A stretch of DNA of 64,000 nucleotides from JAJTHC01 sp044358835. Its GTDB lineage: Bacteria; Cyanobacteriota; Vampirovibrionia; Vampirovibrionales; JAJTHC01. Where the stretch lies: assembly GCA_044358835.1 (NCBI GenBank), contig JBIKNF010000010.1:1-64000 (forward strand). Reading direction: 5' to 3'. A program made the translations under genes and the position numbers. Shown here piece by piece: positions 51,228 to 60,614 of the stretch (position 1 is its first letter; each line of letters begins with the position of its first letter). A model generated the notes under the pieces. The model had not been told where the DNA came from, ran no database searches, and saw only the letters and a list, made by a program, of their open reading frames with translations.

Positions 51228-52238
51228 TTAGACGACAAACTCTTCACAAGCGGACGTTAAATCCGTATTAGCAATAAAGTTTTCATTGTGAAAAGGTACA
51301 TCCATGGGAGCGTATTCACGCAACAATGGAATGTTTGTTTTCAAACGATCGGCATAGGTGGGTAAGTTCACTTTCCAATAAGTGCCTAACACCACACGAT
51401 CCGTTAAACGATACGCTTCCGCAATAGCGGCGATTTTCTTGGCTTGGTAGGCTTCTAAATCATCGGGGTCTTCTACGAAACCAGTATAGCCCGTTTCTTC
51501 CAAGTACTGTAAACGGGGCAACTCGCTTTGACCTGAATTCACCGTTTCCGTATAGTATTCTTTAGGGTGTAAGTCATTGTAAGTCGGGCAAGGCTGATGA
51601 ACATCTACCAAGCTAACCCCACGATGATTGATTGCATCCATAATTGTTTGCTTGAGATGCTTGGCATCAAAAGCGTAAGAACGCGCCACAAAGGTAAAGC
51701 CTGAAGCAATGGCTAAGGCCAAGGGGTTAATGGCTTGTGAAATATGAGGTAATGCCAAGCTCTTAGGTTGCATGCCTACTTCTAAAGTCGGAGAAGCCTG
51801 CCCTTTGGTCAGCCCATAGACTTCGTTGTCAAAAACAATGTAGGTAATATCTACATTACGACGACCCGCGTGTATAAAGTGCCCAGCCCCAATTCCGTAA
51901 CCGTCTCCATCGCCCCCTGTGGCGATGACCACGTTATTGGGATTGGCGATTTTAGCGCCTAAAGCGTAAGGCAACACACGCCCATGAAGGGTGTGAATAC
52001 CGTAGGCTTGAAGATATTGAGCGGATTTGCCTGAACAACCGATTCCTGCAAAAAACTCCACTTTCCAAGGTTGAAGTTGCAGTTCAGAAACGGCTTGCTG
52101 AATCGCATTAACGATGCCAAAATCCCCACATCCCGGGCACCAGTCAGGGTTCTTGTCTGAACGCAATTGAAAGGGCTTCAATTTAACGTCCAACGTTGGG
52201 AAGGATTGTTCGGTTTGTTGTTTAGTGGCCATTGACAA
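51228..52238 (-). CDS. korB: 2-oxoacid:ferredoxin oxidoreductase beta subunit
   Basis: This thiamine-diphosphate-binding beta subunit belongs to a 2-oxoacid:ferredoxin oxidoreductase (KorB/PorB class), converting 2-oxoglutarate or pyruvate to acyl-CoA with reduced ferredoxin. It has 336 residues, with PDWCPGCGDFGIVNAI near 32, GCSGKSAQYL near 66 and the ThDP motif GGDGDGYGIGAGHFIHA near 110 with NEVYGLTKGQASPT near 140. The C-terminal LPTYADRL is usual for KorB. It overlaps korA by 17 bases. Together they form a two-subunit enzyme, probably needing a ferredoxin made elsewhere. The exact 2-oxoacid is not readable with certainty. Confidence 0.93.
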   Translation of the reverse strand: MSMATKQQTEQSFPTLDVKLKPFQLRSDKNPDWCPGCGDFGIVNAIQQAVSELQLQPWKVEFFAGIGCSGKSAQYLQAYGIHTLHGRVLPYALGAKIANPNNVVIATGGDGDGYGIGAGHFIHAGRRNVDITYIVFDNEVYGLTKGQASPTLEVGMQPKSLALPHISQAINPLALAIASGFTFVARSYAFDAKHLKQTIMDAINHRGVSLVDVHQPCPTYNDLHPKEYYTETVNSGQSELPRLQYLEETGYTGFVEDPDDLEAYQAKKIAAIAEAYRLTDRVVLGTYWKVNLPTYADRLKTNIPLLREYAPMDVPFHNENFIANTDLTSACEEFVV

Positions 52239-54066
52239 GCACCACCTTTCTTGATTGCTTTTCTTTCACTTCTGTAACGGCTTGTATAATTTCACATTGT
52301 GAAAATGGACGCCCCGTGTATTTGACAGCTTTATGTTCAATGTCAATACCCGTTTCTTGACGAATCAACTTAGCCAACTGATTGGTGAAATTGCTCTCAA
52401 TAATCAAACGTTGCTTGGCATTGTTTAAAATACGTGTAATGGCTTCAACTGGGAAGGGAGACATCAAACGAATATGCAGATAATTAACGGATTGACCTTG
52501 TTCTTTGAAGCGATCCAGTGCATCAAGCGCAGATCCTTTGGTAGATCCCCAGCCCACAATCGTGAGGTCAGCATTTTCTGGACCGTACAATTTAAACTGT
52601 AGGTGTTCAGGAATTTCTTTGGAGGCGGTAACCAGTTTTCGGGCTCGCTTTTCCATCATTTGCATACGAATAGCGGGCTCTTCTGTAATAAAGCCGTATT
52701 CTGTATGTTCATCTCCTGTTAAGAAGTGAATTCCACCAGGTGTACCCGGAATAGTCCGAGGGGAAATACCGTCTTCTGTTATTTGAAAGCGTGGGAACTT
52801 GGGCAGTCCAGTGGAAGGGTCCGCCGGATCGTAGGAATCCACTTTAGTGATTTGCTTACCACGATCAATAAGCAAGCCTTGATCCGCAAACTTTTTAATG
52901 CTTTGTGTGGAATTGGCTAAAGCCTTGTCCACCAAAACAATCACAGGGGTTTGGTAACGTTCTGCGAAGTTAAAGCAGTTAAAGCCGTCTTCAAAGCACT
53001 CTTCCATATCTCCAGGAGACAAAACAATTTTGGGGAAGTCCCCATGCCCAATGTTTACCGCAAACAACAAGTCGCCTTGTTCACTACGAGTAGGCAGACC
53101 TGTGGAAGGGCCTCCACGCATGTAGTTAAAGATAACGGTAGGCACTTCGTTCATGCCAGCCCAGCCGATGCCTTCTGCTTTTAAGCAGAACCCAGGGCCA
53201 GACGTTGCAGTGGCAACTCGAGCACCCGTTACAGCAGCACCATTGGCCATGTTGATTGAAGCAATTTCATCTTCGGCTTGATACACCACAATGCCGTATT
53301 CGCTATGTTGTTCTAGGTAAATACATTCATCAACCGCAGGGGTGATGGAATAGTAGGTTTGAAAACGCATCCCTGCTTTTAATTTACCAATCCCACAAGC
53401 GGCAGCTCCGTTCATGAGTAAGCGTGATTCAGGTTCAGGCTTATGGGACTGTTCTTGCATTTGATATTTGAAGTCTTTGGCCTCCGCAATGGCTTGAATG
53501 GCTTCATAGGCCTTCACCCCTGCTTTAAGGTTAATGGCCACCAGCTTGGATTTTTTGCCACGAAACAAGCCTTTAAGGGCTTCTTCAAGGACTTCAACAC
53601 CCACACCGTACAAAGCAAGAGAAGCCGCCACTGAAATGGTGTTTTTAACAATGGCCAGCTTTGCAGCGGGCTTGCCTTCTTCTTCAGCCAATTCACGAAT
53701 AATGCCTTCATAATCTAAAGGGAACAGCTTGACGCTGGCATCCATTTCAAGCACTTCAGGCTTGGTTAAACCTGGATCGTAAATCAAGGCGCCTTCGGGT
53801 AAAATTTCGTGGGCATGAATAACGGCCGTGGAATCTTCAAAGGTCGCCAGCATATGAATGGGGTCAATATGCGAACGCACCACATCGTGACTGGCACGTA
53901 TTTGAAAGTAACTATGCTTTCCCTTAATGTTTGAGTGATACTCCCGTTTCCCGTAGACCCAAAATCCAGCAACCGCCATTGCACGGGCAAATAAGGTTGC
54001 TGAAGAATCGACACCACTGCCTTGCGGGCCACCGATCATCCAGCTTGTTTCAGTTATTCGGCTCAT
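52222..54066 (-). CDS. korA: 2-oxoacid:ferredoxin oxidoreductase alpha subunit, gamma-alpha fusion
   Basis: This 614-residue subunit is a fusion. Residues 1-190 form the gamma domain (MIGGPQGSGVDSSATLFARA; YHSNIKGKHSYFQIR) and residues 215-614 the alpha domain (RMTGNGAAACGIG-like MNGAAACGIGKLKAG; ATSGPGFCLKAEGIGWAGM; RGGPSTGLPTRSEQGDLLFA). The C-terminal DLTIVGWGSTKGSALDAL segment is the domain III Rossmann part. This is the architecture of the KorA/VorA type. The start has GG-rich context with AAGGATG. It precedes korB with a 17-base overlap, so the two are co-translated. Confidence 0.92.
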   Translation of the reverse strand: MSRITETSWMIGGPQGSGVDSSATLFARAMAVAGFWVYGKREYHSNIKGKHSYFQIRASHDVVRSHIDPIHMLATFEDSTAVIHAHEILPEGALIYDPGLTKPEVLEMDASVKLFPLDYEGIIRELAEEEGKPAAKLAIVKNTISVAASLALYGVGVEVLEEALKGLFRGKKSKLVAINLKAGVKAYEAIQAIAEAKDFKYQMQEQSHKPEPESRLLMNGAAACGIGKLKAGMRFQTYYSITPAVDECIYLEQHSEYGIVVYQAEDEIASINMANGAAVTGARVATATSGPGFCLKAEGIGWAGMNEVPTVIFNYMRGGPSTGLPTRSEQGDLLFAVNIGHGDFPKIVLSPGDMEECFEDGFNCFNFAERYQTPVIVLVDKALANSTQSIKKFADQGLLIDRGKQITKVDSYDPADPSTGLPKFPRFQITEDGISPRTIPGTPGGIHFLTGDEHTEYGFITEEPAIRMQMMEKRARKLVTASKEIPEHLQFKLYGPENADLTIVGWGSTKGSALDALDRFKEQGQSVNYLHIRLMSPFPVEAITRILNNAKQRLIIESNFTNQLAKLIRQETGIDIEHKAVKYTGRPFSQCEIIQAVTEVKEKQSRKVVLVNGH

Positions 54067-54372
54067 AGAACAACATCCTTGGGCTTAAAGCCACCGTCTT
54101 AAAATCCTCAAAATGAGGATGAGACACGTTTGTAACTGTCATAATAGGACTTGGGCACCACCTTCTTTTTCTGCACGAAAGCATTTTAAAGCAAGTAAGA
54201 GACAAAATACCTATTTTTAACAATTCTAGTTTAGCACACCCTGAAAATAGAGCAAACCTTTTTCTATAAAAAAAATCCCATGCCTTCACAAAAAAGCATG
54301 GGAACTAACACTGCTTTGAAAAATCCGTTTTTCAGTGGTATTTGTTTACCTTAGGGACTTTATAGGAAAGTC
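54067..54372. promoter_or_regulatory. korA upstream region
   Basis: This 306-bp spacer holds the terminator of the AMIN-domain gene at its far end. No certain korA promoter was found on the minus strand. Confidence 0.3.
54268..54303 (-). terminator. Intrinsic terminator of the AMIN-domain gene
   Basis: TCCCATGC (54276-54283) and GCATGGGA (54296-54303) form an 8-bp stem followed on the minus strand by T8. It lies 70 bases past the stop of the 54373-55740 gene. Confidence 0.8.
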
Positions 54373-55740
54373 CTAATACTGTGGCTTACTTTGCTGTATG
54401 GCTTTAGCGATATTTTCTTTTCCTTCGGTGTCCATGTGTTGTGCCATGGCATGTAAGAAGGCATTGCCTGTTACGGAAGGATTCTTAAGAGGGGTTGTGG
54501 GATTTTTAGCAACCACAGGGGTTGGGGCCTGGGTGATTTTACCGTAGCGTTGGGCTTGCTTGCGAGCGATCGCTTCTTTGACTCTAAGATTGACGCCTTC
54601 TTCAGTAATTAATTCGGACTGTTGAGGAGCATCAGGGGCTGAGACAAATCCCGTATGCTTCATTCTTTCACGCACCCGATGCAGGGTGTTTTGATGGGTA
54701 GGCTTTGGGGGGGGCTTTAAACGACTCGCGTAAGAATCACGGATTGCTTCAGAAGGTGTGAGTCCCAAGGGCATGCTCGCTTCTGGAATAATAAAGCGTT
54801 TATTTGAGTCCAAGGGGTAAGCTTCTAAAGCGTGTGACTTTTTTAATTTACTCAAGAAAAAGAAACCTATTGTGCTAACGAACAAAAACCCCAAAAGTAA
54901 GTTGCTATGTGCTTTTGCCCATTGAACCAGCAACACAAAAAGGGTTTGAAGCGTTTGACGAATGCTCGTGTCTTCAAGGGTTTCATTTTCTTCATCATCT
55001 AGCTCATCAAGGGCATCACTTTCAATGGCAATGGGCATATTGGCAAGGTTTGGATCATTTTCAAGCAATGAAGACACGCGAGGATGCTTGAGGCTATTGG
55101 TGTTTGGATTTAATTCAACAGAAAGATCATCAGTGGCGGGTTGAGACTTTATTGAGTGGCTTGTAGAAGTTGAGGGGGTAGTGGGGGGAACTTCAATAGG
55201 TGTGGGGATTTTTTTAATTTCGCCACTTTCTATGGCCAAAAACACATCACCCGCTGAAGCTTTTGACGACTGAAGGGGTTTACTAACTGGGCGAAGCAGT
55301 CTTGAGTGCTGTTTAACTAACGTTGCTTGCTTAAACGTATTGGGCGAACGAGACTTATTGAGTTCCCGAAAGCCTACAACAGGAAGGGTTAATCCTCTGC
55401 CTTCAATCATGAGTTGAAGATGCCCATTGTCTAAATGTTTTACACGAACGTTGTCAATAGAAGGGGCTTTTTCGTATTGAATGGCAAAGACATTGGAGGT
55501 AAGGGTTGTCTCATACAAGTCTAAAACAATTGCTTTACCTTGTTGTTTAGCTTCATGGCGTAAGGGCGAATCGGTGTGAATGTATAGATTTAAGGTGCCT
55601 TGTTCTTCTCGTAAATCCACCCCATTGATATGGCTAATAGCCTGCGCTGAAAGTGTTGTTGAAATACATATAATGTTCAGTAATACCCAAGCCAAAAATA
55701 GAATGGGGTGTTGGCCAAAGAAGATCTTAGGAAAGTTCAT
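54373..55740 (-). CDS. AMIN-domain envelope protein
   Basis: This 455-residue exported protein has an N-terminal signal (about 10-33: ILFLAWVLLNIICISTTLSAQA). An AMIN-like beta domain at about 35-130 (HINGVDLREEQGTLNLYIHTD; IDNVRVKHLDNGHLQLMIEGRG) targets peptidoglycan or divisome/pilus sites. Pro/Ser-rich and acidic low-complexity sequence follows to about 270, then a membrane span near 275-295 (LLGFLFVSTIGFFFLSKL) and a basic Pro/Thr-rich tail. Eight C residues (minus strand) encode the KPPPKP stretch near residue 345. It has no amidase or LysM domain, so it is structural or regulatory. The gene is monocistronic. Confidence 0.65.
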   Translation of the reverse strand: MNFPKIFFGQHPILFLAWVLLNIICISTTLSAQAISHINGVDLREEQGTLNLYIHTDSPLRHEAKQQGKAIVLDLYETTLTSNVFAIQYEKAPSIDNVRVKHLDNGHLQLMIEGRGLTLPVVGFRELNKSRSPNTFKQATLVKQHSRLLRPVSKPLQSSKASAGDVFLAIESGEIKKIPTPIEVPPTTPSTSTSHSIKSQPATDDLSVELNPNTNSLKHPRVSSLLENDPNLANMPIAIESDALDELDDEENETLEDTSIRQTLQTLFVLLVQWAKAHSNLLLGFLFVSTIGFFFLSKLKKSHALEAYPLDSNKRFIIPEASMPLGLTPSEAIRDSYASRLKPPPKPTHQNTLHRVRERMKHTGFVSAPDAPQQSELITEEGVNLRVKEAIARKQAQRYGKITQAPTPVVAKNPTTPLKNPSVTGNAFLHAMAQHMDTEGKENIAKAIQQSKPQY

Positions 55741-55820
55741 CGTTTTTGTCTCTCTCTATATCATCAAGCAGTGAAATTATTGAAAAGTGTTAGTTGAATC
55801 CGTTGGTCTTTCAGTACGGT

Positions 55821-55970
55821 TATAGTGTTTGAAAGATGAAACAGGCGATGAGGCTATTCTAGGAGCCTCGGTTTTTTTGTGCGGGCGTGTAGGCAGAACT
55901 ACATAACCAAACAAAAAAATCGTAGCGACAACGAAGAGATCAAAGACCCTTTTATCTATCGCTTACTATA
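55821..55970. repeat. Repeat family A, full copy (150 bp)
   Basis: It begins TATAGTGTTTGAAAGATGAA and ends CTTACTATA. It is nearly identical in order to 62461-62610, with GGCTATTCTAGGAGCCT, TTTTTTGTGCGGGCGTGTA and AAATCGTAGCGACAACGAAG in common. It lies between the AMIN-domain gene and the 56182 ORF in a 441-bp gap, within which nothing else is clear. Confidence 0.8.
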
Positions 55971-56181
55971 AAATCAGTTTGACACAGTGCCAGAGGCTTG
56001 ACCTTATACCTTGGGATGAAAGCTCTCTAATCCCAAAGGTGTATCTCCTCCATTAAAAGCTCTACATTTAGGGAACTCCCACTCTAAGCCAAGTAAATAC
56101 GATACAATAGCGAATATCTTTACAGAACAACGTAATATCTAGAAAATCTGCAATGATTTTGACTAGCACAGGTTTTCCTTT

Positions 56182-56859
56182 ATGTCTACATCTTTACGAA
56201 AATACGATGAAGAATTTAACTGGTACGCGCCTTTGGACGATTCCCCAAGGGCATGGACGATGCTAAAGCATTTGGGATTATTGCTGTGGCAGCGTTTGCT
56301 TACGCCGTCTGAAAAAAAATGTATGGTTGCCTCCGTCGAAATAAAAGGGAAGAAAGAACCCCCCCCGCGTCGTTTTGAAACACCGTTAAAACGCTTGCCT
56401 TTAATAGTTCCCCCAAGCATAGCCACTTACTCGTCAACCCTTGCCTCTTGGAATCCTTATGACCTGACTTCTTTACCAGAAGAAGAGATGCCTGCTTTCG
56501 TCGCGGATTCAAAGGGTCTTTACAAAAATAGTGGTTTTGAAAAAGAACGCGGAAGAGAACTTTCTCAAGAGCGTCCCGTCACAGAAACCCACTCTATTTC
56601 AGTTTTACCACTCGAACCACCTAAAACTTTAGAATCTATTGACGACATTAACACCTGGATTTTATTGAACATTGATGAAACAGCGAAAGACACTGGGCAA
56701 GAAACCCCGACTGTAGAAGAAGAGACGTTGCCTGTTTTATTCAATGGTTCTCAAAATAAGGTATCCTCTCTTAAATCGACGCCCTTAGAACAACATGTTG
56801 CACAAACGAAAGCGTCTATTGATGCCTTGGTGAATGCGTATTTTTCTCAAACCCGGTAA
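56182..56859 (+). CDS. Hypothetical protein with C8 tract
   Basis: This is a 225-residue protein of unknown function, mostly Glu/Ser/Thr/Pro-rich and likely disordered. A helical start (residues 10-45, WYAPLDDSPRAWTMLKHLG) leads to a basic stretch with KKEPPPRR near residue 60, encoded by a run of eight C (56359-56366). The C-terminal HVAQTKASIDALVNAYF may form a helix. There is no signal peptide and no known domain. It precedes recN by 90 bp. The 8-C run could be slippery but is short. Confidence 0.55.
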   Translation: MSTSLRKYDEEFNWYAPLDDSPRAWTMLKHLGLLLWQRLLTPSEKKCMVASVEIKGKKEPPPRRFETPLKRLPLIVPPSIATYSSTLASWNPYDLTSLPEEEMPAFVADSKGLYKNSGFEKERGRELSQERPVTETHSISVLPLEPPKTLESIDDINTWILLNIDETAKDTGQETPTVEEETLPVLFNGSQNKVSSLKSTPLEQHVAQTKASIDALVNAYFSQTR

Positions 56860-56881
56860 TCTCTGATGAGGCTTCCTGTAG

Positions 56882-56910
56882 TTGGCTTTTTAGATAGTTG
56901 GGTGTAGAAT
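56882..56910 (+). promoter_or_regulatory. recN promoter
   Basis: TTGGCT at 56882-56887 and TAGAAT at 56905-56910 with an exact 17-base spacer. Initiation near 56917 would put the first in-frame ATG (56923) too close, supporting use of ATG 56950 or 56953. Confidence 0.6.
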
Positions 56911-56949
56911 AAAGCTATATTTATGCAACCCCCCTTGAGACTTTACCTC

Positions 56950-58707
56950 ATGATGAGCCTTCGTGAATTGAGCTTAACGCATCTTGCCGTCTTTGATTCG
57001 CAATGCATCGATGTGCCACAAGGCATGACCGTCATTGCAGGAGAAGCCGGTGCTGGTAAAAGTTTAATGATTGATGCCATGGATTGGATTTTTGGGGGGC
57101 ATGCTTCGGCTAAAGAAATTTTGCGAAAAGATTGTAACAAAGGCAGTGCGGGCCTTTTGTATGAAATTACCCCTGAGCATGATGCCGTTATTTGGCATGC
57201 TTTAGACGCAGAAGGGATTGATCTTGAGCGAAATGACCAAAACCATGTGTTGTTGGACATCACACGAGACTTCACCCCTAGCGGGAGTCGTTTCCGCATC
57301 AATGGTACGTCTGTGTCCCGTGCCTTTATGCAAAGCTTACGTCCCTATATGCTTGAATTACAAAGTCAACACAGTACTATTACTCTTATGCAACAAACGC
57401 ATCAACAGCATCTGCTAGATGCCTATGGAGGAGTGGCACATCGAACTTGCCTTGAAGCGGTGGAAGGTGTTTTTCAGCAATGGAAGGAAGCGGTTGCTTG
57501 CTTAAACGCCTATGAAGTAGAAGAGCAACAAGCTAGTCATCGCTTACATGTGTTACGTTTACAAGTTGAAGAACTCGAGCGTTTTCAATTGAGCGATCTT
57601 CAAGAAGATTTAGAATTAGAAGAAGAAATCAATCGATTGGCTCATGCTGAACAGTTACAATCCGCTTATGCTCAAGGTTTAGAGCTCATGGGCTTGGGGG
57701 AGGTGTCTCCTGATGCCCTTAACGTGTTGGATGTGTTGAGTGGCTTAAGTAAGCGACTCTCTTCCGTGGAAGCGTCAGAAAAGCGGTTGACTCCTATTTT
57801 AGAACAGTTAGACGCTATTCGTGAACAGTTAAGAGAAATGGGACATCAGCTTAATGCACTGAATGACGAAGTAGGGTTAAACCCCAAGCGTTTGGATGAT
57901 TTACAAAGTCGTTTGAATGATCTTCAAAAACTCAAACGACTTTACGGCCCCACTTTGGCGGACGTGATTCGCTACTATGAAAACAGTAGCCAAGAATTGG
58001 CGGAGTTAGAGTTTAGACACCGCAATCCAGACGCCTTAAAAACCCAAGTGGCAAGCGTAAGCCAGCATTTAACATCTGCTTGCCAAGCGTTGACGCAAGC
58101 CCGTCAACGCTTGGCGTTTGATTTAGAAGCCCAAGTGCAAGCGTCCTTAAGCGATTTGGCGATGCCTCATGCGCGCTTTAAAATTATTTTAGATCCTGTA
58201 GATCCCTACGCTCAAGGGCAAGAACGTGTGCAGTTTGCCTTTTCTGCAAACGTGGGCGATGAACTTAAACCCCTGGGCAAAGTCGCCAGTGGTGGTGAGT
58301 TGTCTCGCGTATTACTCGCCCTAACGGTGGCAAGCCTTCTTCCCGAAGCGGGTGAAACTCAAGCCAAAAAGCTTTATGTGTTTGACGAAATAGACACAGG
58401 CACCAGCGGGCAAGCCGCCAAAACCATTGGCCTTCAGCTACAGCGACTCGCTCAAGCGGGGCATCAAGTCTTGGTGGTGACCCACCAAGCGGTGGTGGCC
58501 GCGGCGGCACATCATCATTGGTGGGTCCATAAGCATGTGAATAATGGGGTGACCGTTTCTTCGGTTAAAACCTTATTGAATCGTGCGGATGTGGCGGATT
58601 TATTGACGCATCTCGCCAGTGGGGAAGATGCACAAACACACCTGGCGTCTCGTCAATTTGCCGAAGCCTTGTTGAATCAAATGCAACCTGCTTTAAGTGT
58701 GGTATAA
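56950..58707 (+). CDS. recN: DNA repair protein RecN
   Basis: RecN is an SMC-like ATPase acting early in double-strand break repair. The head has Walker A GEAGAGKSLMIDAM near residue 33. A long coiled-coil region spans about 165-370 (Glu/Gln/Leu-rich heptads). The C-terminal ABC signature ASGGELSRVLLAL near 445 and Walker B LYVFDEIDTGTSGQAA near 477 follow, with VVTHQAVVAAAAHHH as D/H-loop. The start near MMSLRELSLTHLAVFD matches the usual MLxEL beginning. The frame extends nine codons earlier to 56923. At 585 residues the length is normal. nadK follows. Confidence 0.95.
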   Translation: MMSLRELSLTHLAVFDSQCIDVPQGMTVIAGEAGAGKSLMIDAMDWIFGGHASAKEILRKDCNKGSAGLLYEITPEHDAVIWHALDAEGIDLERNDQNHVLLDITRDFTPSGSRFRINGTSVSRAFMQSLRPYMLELQSQHSTITLMQQTHQQHLLDAYGGVAHRTCLEAVEGVFQQWKEAVACLNAYEVEEQQASHRLHVLRLQVEELERFQLSDLQEDLELEEEINRLAHAEQLQSAYAQGLELMGLGEVSPDALNVLDVLSGLSKRLSSVEASEKRLTPILEQLDAIREQLREMGHQLNALNDEVGLNPKRLDDLQSRLNDLQKLKRLYGPTLADVIRYYENSSQELAELEFRHRNPDALKTQVASVSQHLTSACQALTQARQRLAFDLEAQVQASLSDLAMPHARFKIILDPVDPYAQGQERVQFAFSANVGDELKPLGKVASGGELSRVLLALTVASLLPEAGETQAKKLYVFDEIDTGTSGQAAKTIGLQLQRLAQAGHQVLVVTHQAVVAAAAHHHWWVHKHVNNGVTVSSVKTLLNRADVADLLTHLASGEDAQTHLASRQFAEALLNQMQPALSVV

Positions 58708-58886
58708 TCGTAAAGTTCACGTGTTAAACTAACAGTGCTCAAGTGCTTCAACAAGTACGCGTTTGACTTTCATACAAAAAACGCTGCCCACTAGGGCTAT
58801 AACGTTTCGCTTAAACTCCTTCGCTCAAGCCTGATTGCTTGAACAGATCTTCAGTTCAGCATAACAAAATAGGAATCCCCCCTTGT

Positions 58887-59804
58887 ATGACGCCCCCCTT
58901 TGAACATGAAAAGACCAAGCATTTGTTTAAAAAAGCCTTGATTGTCGTCAAAGAAAGTACGGATCCTGATGGGGAATATGTGGCCCGCACAGAACGCTTT
59001 CTTTCTATGGCAGGACTAGAGGTTCATATTGCCAAAGCCAGTTTTGATGACGGATGTGCCGCGTTGTGGGAAGAACGTAAGCAATGGTCGCCTGATTTGA
59101 TCATCGTCGTAGGGGGAGACGGTACCTTCTTACGAACCGCTCAATGTTACGCCCCCGCTGAAATTCCCATGATTGGTATTAATCGCGGGAACTTGGGATT
59201 CTTAACACGTATTGAAACCGAAGCCATCGAAAAATACTTGGCCCAATTATTAGCAGGCGATTTTCATCGAGAAGAACGTATGTTACTTGAAGTGCAATGT
59301 GCCACGTTGAGAGAAGAGGACGCCCCACGGATTGCCCTGAATGATGTGGTGGTTAAAACCGCAAACCCTAGTCAAATGGCACGTTTGGATCTTTTTATAG
59401 ATGAATTTCCTGTGGCTTGTTATGACGCGGATGGGCTGATTGTCTCTACCCCTACAGGGTCTACCGCCTATAATCTGGCAGCAGGAGGTCCCGTCTTGGT
59501 GCCTGATGTAGCGGCACTGGTCATTACACCGATTTGTCCGCATAGTCTTTCAGCAAAACCTATTGTGGTACCCGCTTCTTCAAGCATTCGTATTGAAGCT
59601 GTTAAACGTAATATCCACCCAATTATGTTTAGCCTCGATGGCCAAGACCCCTTGCCCGTCGCCAATGGGGAAAGTATTTACATAAAAGAATCTAACAGTG
59701 CTTTACAACTCTTGGGCTTTGATCAACCTGAAGACAATTTCTATTGGCTGTTGCGAAAAAAATTACAGTGGGGCAGCAACCCCCGAACTGAAATACAAGT
59801 GTGA
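58887..59804 (+). CDS. nadK: NAD kinase
   Basis: NadK phosphorylates NAD to NADP using ATP or polyphosphate in the cytoplasm. The 305-residue protein has IIVVGGDGTFLRTAQ near residue 73, the NRGNLGFLTRIE motif near 100, LNDVVVKTANPSQMARLDLF near 150, and DADGLIVSTPTGSTAYNLAAG near 180 with ITPICPHSLSAKPIVV. The frame is open from a TTG at 58839; ATG 58887 seems more likely, although its SD (AGGA) is 13 bases off. recO begins 15 bases after its stop, suggesting an operon. Confidence 0.96.
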   Translation: MTPPFEHEKTKHLFKKALIVVKESTDPDGEYVARTERFLSMAGLEVHIAKASFDDGCAALWEERKQWSPDLIIVVGGDGTFLRTAQCYAPAEIPMIGINRGNLGFLTRIETEAIEKYLAQLLAGDFHREERMLLEVQCATLREEDAPRIALNDVVVKTANPSQMARLDLFIDEFPVACYDADGLIVSTPTGSTAYNLAAGGPVLVPDVAALVITPICPHSLSAKPIVVPASSSIRIEAVKRNIHPIMFSLDGQDPLPVANGESIYIKESNSALQLLGFDQPEDNFYWLLRKKLQWGSNPRTEIQV

Positions 59805-59819
59805 AATACAAGTGTACAT

Positions 59820-60614
59820 ATGGCTCGACTGGCACAAACGGTTACAGGCATTTGCTTAAGAAGTATCGAATATACTGAACGGTCTCGCATTGCCACCTAT
59901 TTAAGTAAAGAATTAGGCAAAGTAGACGTCTTACTTGCTCAAGCCAAGGGGGCTAAAGCGAAGCATGGGGGGGCAAGTGAACTAGGCGGTATTTTTAACC
60001 TTCATCTTAGGCGCTCAACGTCTGCTTCATCGTTATGTCGATTAGAGCAGTATGAGGTGCATACCGCTCTGGATTTTGCAAAGGGGCTTGAGTATGAAGC
60101 CTATGAAGCCCTCATGCCCTGCTTAGAACTCATGAGGCTTTTTGCTATTTCCTTTGATGAAGACGCCCACAAGCGACAACGCCTTTTTGCCCAATATGAA
60201 GCCTTGCTTGCCTTGTGGCAACAAGCCACAGAGGCTTGTTTTTTGCAGTGGTCCAAACTTTGGTTTTGGCAAGGCCTTTTAGGCTTAAGTGGGCAATTGC
60301 CTTCATGGGGATGGGATGTTGTGCATCAACAGCCAGTTGTTTGGCAGGGTGAAGCGGAAGTTCGCTTAGTGTTTCAACCTAATGCAGGAGGACTCTCTTT
60401 AATTCCTGCTTCACAACTGATGAAAGAAGATCTGGAACAATGGGGGGTGTCTTATGGCGTGTGGAAGAGTCTAAGTGTTTTAGAAGCGTTACAAAACGAG
60501 CCCTTTAAAGCCTTATTAGAAGTGCCTCAACCGCCTTTAAGTACCTTAAAAAAAGTCGAAGCCTTTTATGTGGCAGTCCTTAAAACGCAGGAACTTCACT
60601 TGAAAAGCTGTTAA
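59820..60614 (+). CDS. recO: DNA repair protein RecO
   Basis: RecO loads RecA onto SSB-coated DNA in the RecFOR pathway. The 264-residue protein has the N-terminal OB fold (TGICLRSIEYTERSRIATYL; KVDVLLAQAKGAKAK; LEQYEVHTALDFA) and a helical C-terminal domain (LELMRLFAISF; WFWQGLLGLSGQLPSW), with the usual order for RecO. It lacks the C-terminal Cys4 zinc module of some Gram-positive relatives. It lies 15 bases after nadK and is the last gene of the recN-nadK-recO cluster. Confidence 0.88.
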   Translation: MARLAQTVTGICLRSIEYTERSRIATYLSKELGKVDVLLAQAKGAKAKHGGASELGGIFNLHLRRSTSASSLCRLEQYEVHTALDFAKGLEYEAYEALMPCLELMRLFAISFDEDAHKRQRLFAQYEALLALWQQATEACFLQWSKLWFWQGLLGLSGQLPSWGWDVVHQQPVVWQGEAEVRLVFQPNAGGLSLIPASQLMKEDLEQWGVSYGVWKSLSVLEALQNEPFKALLEVPQPPLSTLKKVEAFYVAVLKTQELHLKSC

